Shown: in pieces, positions 13,966 to 18,283 of the stretch
Numbering within the stretch: position 1 is the stretch's first letter
Layout: the number at the start of each line of letters is the position of its first letter
From: Cryomorphaceae bacterium
GTDB lineage: Bacteria > Bacteroidota > Bacteroidia > Flavobacteriales > BACL11
Assembly: GCA_949531795.1 (NCBI GenBank)
Contig: CATIQX010000193.1
Location: forward strand, 1 to 18,283
Length of the DNA: 18,283 nucleotides
Reading direction: 5' to 3'
The notes under the pieces: generated by a model
The model's input: only the letters and a program-made list of their open reading frames with translations
What the model was told of the DNA's origin: nothing
Databases searched by the model: none
Position numbers and translations under genes: made by a program

Positions 13966-15489
13966 TTAGTGTTTAAAATGTCTTATTCCAGTTAATACCA
14001 TTGTCATGTTGTTGTTATTGCAATACTCAATTGATAATTCATCTTTTATTGATCCTCCTGGTTGTATCACGGCTTTTATTCCTGCATTATCTGCTAATTC
14101 TACGCAGTCAGGGAAAGGGAAAAATGCATCAGAAGCCATTACGCAACCATTCAAATCAAAACCAAATTTTTCTGCTTTATCTACAGCTTGTTTCAGTGCA
14201 TCTACTCTTGAAGTTTGACCAACTCCACTTGAAAATAATTGTTTTCCTTTTGCAAATACAATGGTGTTAGATTTTGTGTGTTTACATACTTTAGAAGCAA
14301 ATACTAAATCTGATAATTGCTCTTGTGTTGGTGCAAGATGTGTCGCAGTTACCATGTCAGTAATTGCATCACTTTTCAAGTCTTTATCTTGGTATAATAC
14401 GCCATTAAGTGCAGTGCGAAATTGTGCTTGTGGCAAGGTAACTTGATTTTGTTTTAAAAGTACTCTATTCTTTTTCCCTTTCAATAATTCAAGGGCATCA
14501 GTTGCAAATGAAGGGGCAATCAACACTTCATAAAATAATTTATTTATCTCTTCAGCAGTTGCTAAATCTACTTCTTTGTTGGTGATAAGTACTCCACCAA
14601 AAGCAGAAGTAGGATCGCCAGCTAAAGCGGCTGTCCAAGCGTCAAGTAAGTTTGGTCGGCTAGCTAAACCACAAGCATTGTTGTGTTTTAAAACCACAAA
14701 AGTAGTTTCGTTAAATTCAGTAATTAAGTGTACGGCTGCATCAATATCCAGTAGGTTATTGTAGGAAAGTTCTTTTCCATTTAGCTTGGTAAACATGGCG
14801 TCTAAGTTACCATAAAAAGTTCCTGATTGATGAGGATTTTCTCCATAACGCAAGGTTTTTCCTTCACGGATACTTGCCTTAAATACAGGAGTGTTATCTG
14901 TATTAAAGTAATTAAAAATAGCAGTATCATAGTGAGAAGAAACATTAAATGCAGTACCTGCAAATTTCTTTCTTTCAGCCATATTTGTGCTAGCGCCATT
15001 ATTGTTTAACATTTCTAATGTTTCAGCATACTGGTTCATCTCAGAAACGATTAATACATCTTTGAAATTTTTTGCAGCTGCACGTATTAATGAAATACCA
15101 CCAATATCAATTTTCTCAATAACATCTTGTTCGCTAGCTCCTGAGGAAACTGTTTTCTCAAAAGGATATAGGTCAACAATTACTAAATCAAATTCAGGAA
15201 TATTGTATTGTTCCAATTGCTCTTTGTCGCTTGCTAATTCTCTTCTGGACAGTATTCCGCCAAATACATTTGGGTGTAAAGTTTTAACTCTTCCACCCAA
15301 TATAGAAGGGTAAGTTGTTAGGTCCTCTACACGATTTACAGTAATCCCTTTCTTTTCAATAAAACTTTGAGTTCCACCTGTTGAATAGATGTTTACTCCT
15401 AGCTCATTTAATTTCTCTACAATGGGTGCTAGTCCGTCCTTATGGAATACGGAAATCAGTGCGTTTTTAATTGTTCTTTTCTCAGACAT
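13966..15489 (-). CDS. purH: Bifunctional AICAR formyltransferase / IMP cyclohydrolase
   Basis: PurH catalyses the last two steps of de novo IMP synthesis: formylation of AICAR with 10-formyl-THF, then ring closure. The N-terminal IMP cyclohydrolase (MGS-like) domain, ~1-195, shows STGGT at 36-40, LGGRVKTLHPNVFGGIL at ~64-80 and IRAAAKNF at ~135-142. The AICAR transformylase domain, ~200-507, shows RYGENPHQ at 224-231, KHNNACG at 268-274 (His269, probably catalytic) and SAFGGV near 295-300, and ends TGIRHFKH. At 507 residues it is full length. The ATG at 15489 is the first possible start, because an in-frame TAA lies 12 nt upstream. It heads the mreBCD-mrdA-rodA cluster with only 14 nt to mreB, so cell-shape genes likely ride on its promoter. 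Confidence 0.98.
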   Translation of the reverse strand: MSEKRTIKNALISVFHKDGLAPIVEKLNELGVNIYSTGGTQSFIEKKGITVNRVEDLTTYPSILGGRVKTLHPNVFGGILSRRELASDKEQLEQYNIPEFDLVIVDLYPFEKTVSSGASEQDVIEKIDIGGISLIRAAAKNFKDVLIVSEMNQYAETLEMLNNNGASTNMAERKKFAGTAFNVSSHYDTAIFNYFNTDNTPVFKASIREGKTLRYGENPHQSGTFYGNLDAMFTKLNGKELSYNNLLDIDAAVHLITEFNETTFVVLKHNNACGLASRPNLLDAWTAALAGDPTSAFGGVLITNKEVDLATAEEINKLFYEVLIAPSFATDALELLKGKKNRVLLKQNQVTLPQAQFRTALNGVLYQDKDLKSDAITDMVTATHLAPTQEQLSDLVFASKVCKHTKSNTIVFAKGKQLFSSGVGQTSRVDALKQAVDKAEKFGFDLNGCVMASDAFFPFPDCVELADNAGIKAVIQPGGSIKDELSIEYCNNNNMTMVLTGIRHFKH

Positions 15490-15646
15490 TTTTATTATTT
15501 AATACTCCTTGCAATTTTACTTAAATCCTAGATGATTTAAAAGTGATTGACAAGTAAAAAAAAAGATTGTTAATAAGTTGTTTTTATTGTTGATAGCATG
15601 AAAATAGCTATTAATTGTGCTGGTTTTTATTTAGCTTTTCCTCTTT
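15490..15646 (-). promoter_or_regulatory. mfd-purH intergenic region with candidate purH promoter
   Basis: This 157-nt AT-rich gap between mfd and purH probably holds the promoter of the purH-mre cluster. On the minus strand TTG (15551-15553) is separated by 20 nt from TAGGATTT (15523-15530), a loose match to the Bacteroidota -33/-7 pair. A second candidate, TAAAATTG (15512-15519), matches TAnnTTTG with one mismatch but lacks a -33. AAGGAG at 15505-15510 looks like a Shine-Dalgarno but is 15 nt from the ATG, too far for the usual geometry. A run of nine T (15556-15564, minus strand) follows AT-only dyads and might help end mfd transcription, but no convincing GC-rich terminator is seen. No purine riboswitch-like structure was recognised. 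Confidence 0.35.
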
Positions 15647-18283
15647 TTAGTAAATAATTTCTTTACAAACCCCTAAAGCTCCCTCAATTGAGTTGATGTT
15701 TTTAATGCGCATGGAAAGTTTCCCCTTTTTTTCAATCATCTCACAAGTCCCGAAATTAGGTTTTAAATAATCCAATGCTCGTTTAAACATTTCAGAGTTA
15801 TAGTAAGGTGAATCGGCTTGAGATGGGAAGTAAGCACGCATGCTACCATTCTTCAGTATAATGCGTTCAAAACCAATTTTCTTGGCTAACCATCTAATTC
15901 TTAGTGCATCACAAACATTATAAATGGCTTTTGGTACCGAGCCAAATCGGTCATTCAATCTGTCAATAAAAGCAGCTATTTCTTCTTCCTTAGTAAAGTT
16001 GTTTAGTTCTTTATAAAGGTTTAATCGTTCACTTATATTGCTTACATAAGTATCAGGAATTAAAATTTCTAAGTCCGTATCCAATTGACAATCTTTTACA
16101 TAAAATATTTTTTTCTCGTCAGTAAATAAATCTTGGAATTTTTCTTGTTTCAATTCCTCTACCGCTTCATTTAATATTTTCTGATAAGTTTCAAAACCAA
16201 TATCATTAATAAAGCCTGACTGGTCGGCACCTAATAAATCCCCTGCTCCTCTAATATCTAAGTCACGCATAGCGATTTTAAAGCCACTGCCTAATGTAGA
16301 AAATTGCTCTAGGGCAATTAATCGTTTCCTACTTTCTTCTGATAAGGTGTGTATGGCAGGGCTAATTAAATAGCAAAATGCTTTTTTATTGGAACGCCCA
16401 ACTCTTCCTCTCATCTGGTGCAAGTCACTTAGTCCAAAGTTTTGGGCATTGTTAATTATGATGGTGTTAGCATTCGAAACATCTACTCCATTTTCAATTA
16501 TTGTGGTGGACACCAAAACATCAAAATCGCCTTCCATAAAGTCAATCATTAGTTCTTCTAATTTCTTGCCCTCCATTTGTCCGTGCCCAACTCTTATTTT
16601 TGCATCAGGACATAGCCTTTGCAGTAAGCCCGCTACTTCATTTATATTTTCAATTCTGTTGTGCACAAAAAACACTTGTCCGTTTCGTGCCATTTCATAG
16701 CTAATTGCGTCTCTAATAGTTTCTTGGCTCATCCCAATTATTGTCGTTTCAACTGACTGTCTGTTAGGTGGTGGGGTGTTTATTACTGATAAATCCCTAG
16801 CACCTAAAAGCGAAAATTGTAAAGTACGGGGGATAGGGGTTGCACTTAGTGTAAGTGTATCAATATTTTCTTTGAACAGTTTAAGTTTGTCCTTTATGTT
16901 TACACCAAACTTCTGCTCCTCATCAATGATAAGCAAGCCTAAGTCTAAGAATTTCACATCTTTCCCTACTATTCTGTGTGTTCCAATTAGAATATCTACT
17001 TGTGCTCTGGCTACTCTTTCCAAAGTTTCTTTTTGTTCTTTTGGGGTTTTAAATCGGCTGATATAGTCAACAGTACAAGGTAAGTGTTTCAGTCTTTTTT
17101 TAAAAGTTTTGTAATGCTGTAATGCTAGTATAGTTGTAGGGACTAATACTGCAACTTGCTTACTGTCGGCTACTGCTTTAAAGGCGGCTCTTATGGCAAT
17201 TTCAGTTTTCCCAAATCCTACATCACCACATATTAATCTGTCCATTGGCATTTCCTTTTCCATATCCTGTTTTATGTCAATGGTCGCTTTTACTTGGTCA
17301 GGTGTGTCCTCATACATAAAAGAGGCCTCTAGTTCATGTTGTAAATAAGTATCTGGAGTAAACTGAAACCCTTTTTGAGATTTCCTTTTTGCGTAAAGTT
17401 GTATTAAGTTAAAAGCAATTTGCTTAACTTTTGCTTTTGCTTTCTGTTTTGTTTTTTGCCAAACAGGTGAACCTAATTGATTAATTTTTGGCTCTATACC
17501 TTCTTTGCCTGAAAATTTCGCAATTTTATGTAAGGAGTGTATGCTAATGTAAAGAATATCACCTTGCTTGTAAGTCAGTTTTATTACCTCTTGATATTTT
17601 CCGTTATTTTCTATTTTATGCAACCCTTCGAATCGACCAACACCATGGTCAATATGCGTAACAAAATCCCCAATATCCAGTGAGGTAAGTTGTTTAATGG
17701 TTATGGCCTGGTTGTTTGTAAATTTTGTTTTTGACTTGAATTTATGGTAACGGTCAAAAATCTGATGATCAGTGTATATTGCTTGTTTGTTCGTGTAATC
17801 AATATACCCTTCATGCAGAGAAAACAGTATGCATTTATAGTTGAGTGCTTCTTCAGTATGTTCAAATATAGCATTGAATCGTTCTTCTTGCTCGTCTGAA
17901 GAGCAAAGAATAATATTGTCAAGTCCTGCTTCTTTGTTTTTTAGTAAATCCTCTTTTAATAAATCAAATTGCTTATTTATTTTGGTAAGCGGATCGGTAT
18001 TTATCGTTATCGTTTTCTCTATTTCAAAGTAAGGATGATTGCTATTTTCAATTACTGAAAATTGCTTAAGTTCCTTAATGAAATGATAGGCATTCGTGAA
18101 TAAATATTCAGGACTTAAATGCTGAATTGCACTATCCGACACTTTGTTATATTGCTCAGTTGCTCGGTCAAAATAATCATCTATAATTCCCTTACTGTAA
18201 TTGATGTCATTAGTCCATATTACTGAATTTTTCGGTAAGTACTCTAAAAAACTTACTTGCGATTCTATGCTCTTTTTTGCTTC
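15647..18283 (-). CDS. mfd: Transcription-repair coupling factor Mfd (5' truncated)
   Basis: Mfd displaces RNA polymerase stalled at DNA damage and recruits UvrA. The 878 visible residues are open to the right edge; roughly the first 230 of ~1100 residues are missing. The GTG at 18142 is not the real start, since family-like sequence continues upstream of it (SVIWTNDINYSKGIIDDYF). In visible numbering, the RNA-polymerase-interacting (CarD-like) domain lies at ~200-260 with GDFVTHIDHGVGRFEGL. The translocase follows, with Walker A GDVGFGKTE at 353-361, Walker B DEEQKFGV at 454-461, SATPIPRT at 480-487, and the later IGHGQ-like RVGHGQME, TTIIENGVDV and QMRGRVGRS motifs. The TRCF C-terminal domain includes RLNLYKELNNF and NDRFGSVPKA. 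RecG is excluded by the CarD-like and TRCF domains. It is separated from purH by 157 nt and may be a separate transcript. Confidence 0.97.
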   Translation of the reverse strand, partial: EAKKSIESQVSFLEYLPKNSVIWTNDINYSKGIIDDYFDRATEQYNKVSDSAIQHLSPEYLFTNAYHFIKELKQFSVIENSNHPYFEIEKTITINTDPLTKINKQFDLLKEDLLKNKEAGLDNIILCSSDEQEERFNAIFEHTEEALNYKCILFSLHEGYIDYTNKQAIYTDHQIFDRYHKFKSKTKFTNNQAITIKQLTSLDIGDFVTHIDHGVGRFEGLHKIENNGKYQEVIKLTYKQGDILYISIHSLHKIAKFSGKEGIEPKINQLGSPVWQKTKQKAKAKVKQIAFNLIQLYAKRKSQKGFQFTPDTYLQHELEASFMYEDTPDQVKATIDIKQDMEKEMPMDRLICGDVGFGKTEIAIRAAFKAVADSKQVAVLVPTTILALQHYKTFKKRLKHLPCTVDYISRFKTPKEQKETLERVARAQVDILIGTHRIVGKDVKFLDLGLLIIDEEQKFGVNIKDKLKLFKENIDTLTLSATPIPRTLQFSLLGARDLSVINTPPPNRQSVETTIIGMSQETIRDAISYEMARNGQVFFVHNRIENINEVAGLLQRLCPDAKIRVGHGQMEGKKLEELMIDFMEGDFDVLVSTTIIENGVDVSNANTIIINNAQNFGLSDLHQMRGRVGRSNKKAFCYLISPAIHTLSEESRKRLIALEQFSTLGSGFKIAMRDLDIRGAGDLLGADQSGFINDIGFETYQKILNEAVEELKQEKFQDLFTDEKKIFYVKDCQLDTDLEILIPDTYVSNISERLNLYKELNNFTKEEEIAAFIDRLNDRFGSVPKAIYNVCDALRIRWLAKKIGFERIILKNGSMRAYFPSQADSPYYNSEMFKRALDYLKPNFGTCEMIEKKGKLSMRIKNINSIEGALGVCKEIIY

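Noticed and set aside
15603..15612. Perfect palindrome AATAGCTATT in the mfd-purH gap, considered as an operator.
   Set aside because: It is short and AT-rich, has no second copy near the purH start, and lies closer to the mfd end; no regulator can be linked to it.
18140..18142. GTG codon as the start of mfd.
   Set aside because: The same frame stays open to the window edge and the upstream residues look like normal Mfd sequence, so the gene is simply cut by the window.
1..18283. Search for mobile elements, CRISPR arrays, defence genes, toxin-antitoxin pairs, rRNA or integration into the tRNA-Phe gene.
   Set aside because: No transposase, integrase, spaced repeats, att-like repeat of the tRNA end or defence domain was seen; all long frames are assigned to conserved families.

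Overview
The window looks like the chromosome of an AT-rich member of the Bacteroidota, most likely Flavobacteriales or a near relative. Four things point there: a type IX secretion (T9SS) C-terminal sorting domain at the left edge; a coaX / outer-membrane protein / TPR protein / lptC / CNNM transporter / ppiD gene order; a purH-mreB-mreC-mreD-mrdA-rodA order; and promoter -7 boxes of the TAnnTTTG type with almost no Shine-Dalgarno sequences. The species cannot be named from the sequence alone.

Layout. 2-997 (+) is the 3' part of a secreted T9SS-dependent protein, closed by a strong hairpin at 1018-1049 that also faces a tRNA-Phe gene (1057-1129, -). From 1238 to 8478 (+) runs a six-gene cluster: coaX (type III pantothenate kinase, TTG start), a predicted outer-membrane beta-barrel protein, a cysteine-containing periplasmic TPR protein, lptC (LPS export, apparently a lipoprotein), a CNNM/CorC-type membrane transporter, and a ppiD-like periplasmic folding factor. 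From 15489 down to 8529 (-) runs a second six-gene cluster: purH, mreB, mreC, mreD, mrdA (PBP2) and rodA, i.e. the elongasome behind a purine-biosynthesis gene. The two clusters converge on one bidirectional hairpin (8501-8524), whose T-tract overlaps the rodA stop codon. Upstream of purH, after a 157-nt gap, lies the 3' part of mfd (transcription-repair coupling factor), which runs off the right edge.

How the genes fit together. The left cluster is dominated by envelope biogenesis: LPS transport, periplasmic folding and two uncharacterised envelope proteins. The right cluster builds the cell wall during elongation. Many junctions are tight. Three share an 8-nt ATGAWTAA overlap, which suggests translational coupling.

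Novelty. I see no mobile element, CRISPR array, defence island, toxin-antitoxin pair or biosynthetic cluster. This is mostly conserved core genome. The best candidates for new biology are the OMP + TPR pair embedded between coaX and lptC, the repeated parvulin-like architecture of the PpiD protein, and the recurrent overlap junctions. None amounts to a clearly undescribed system.
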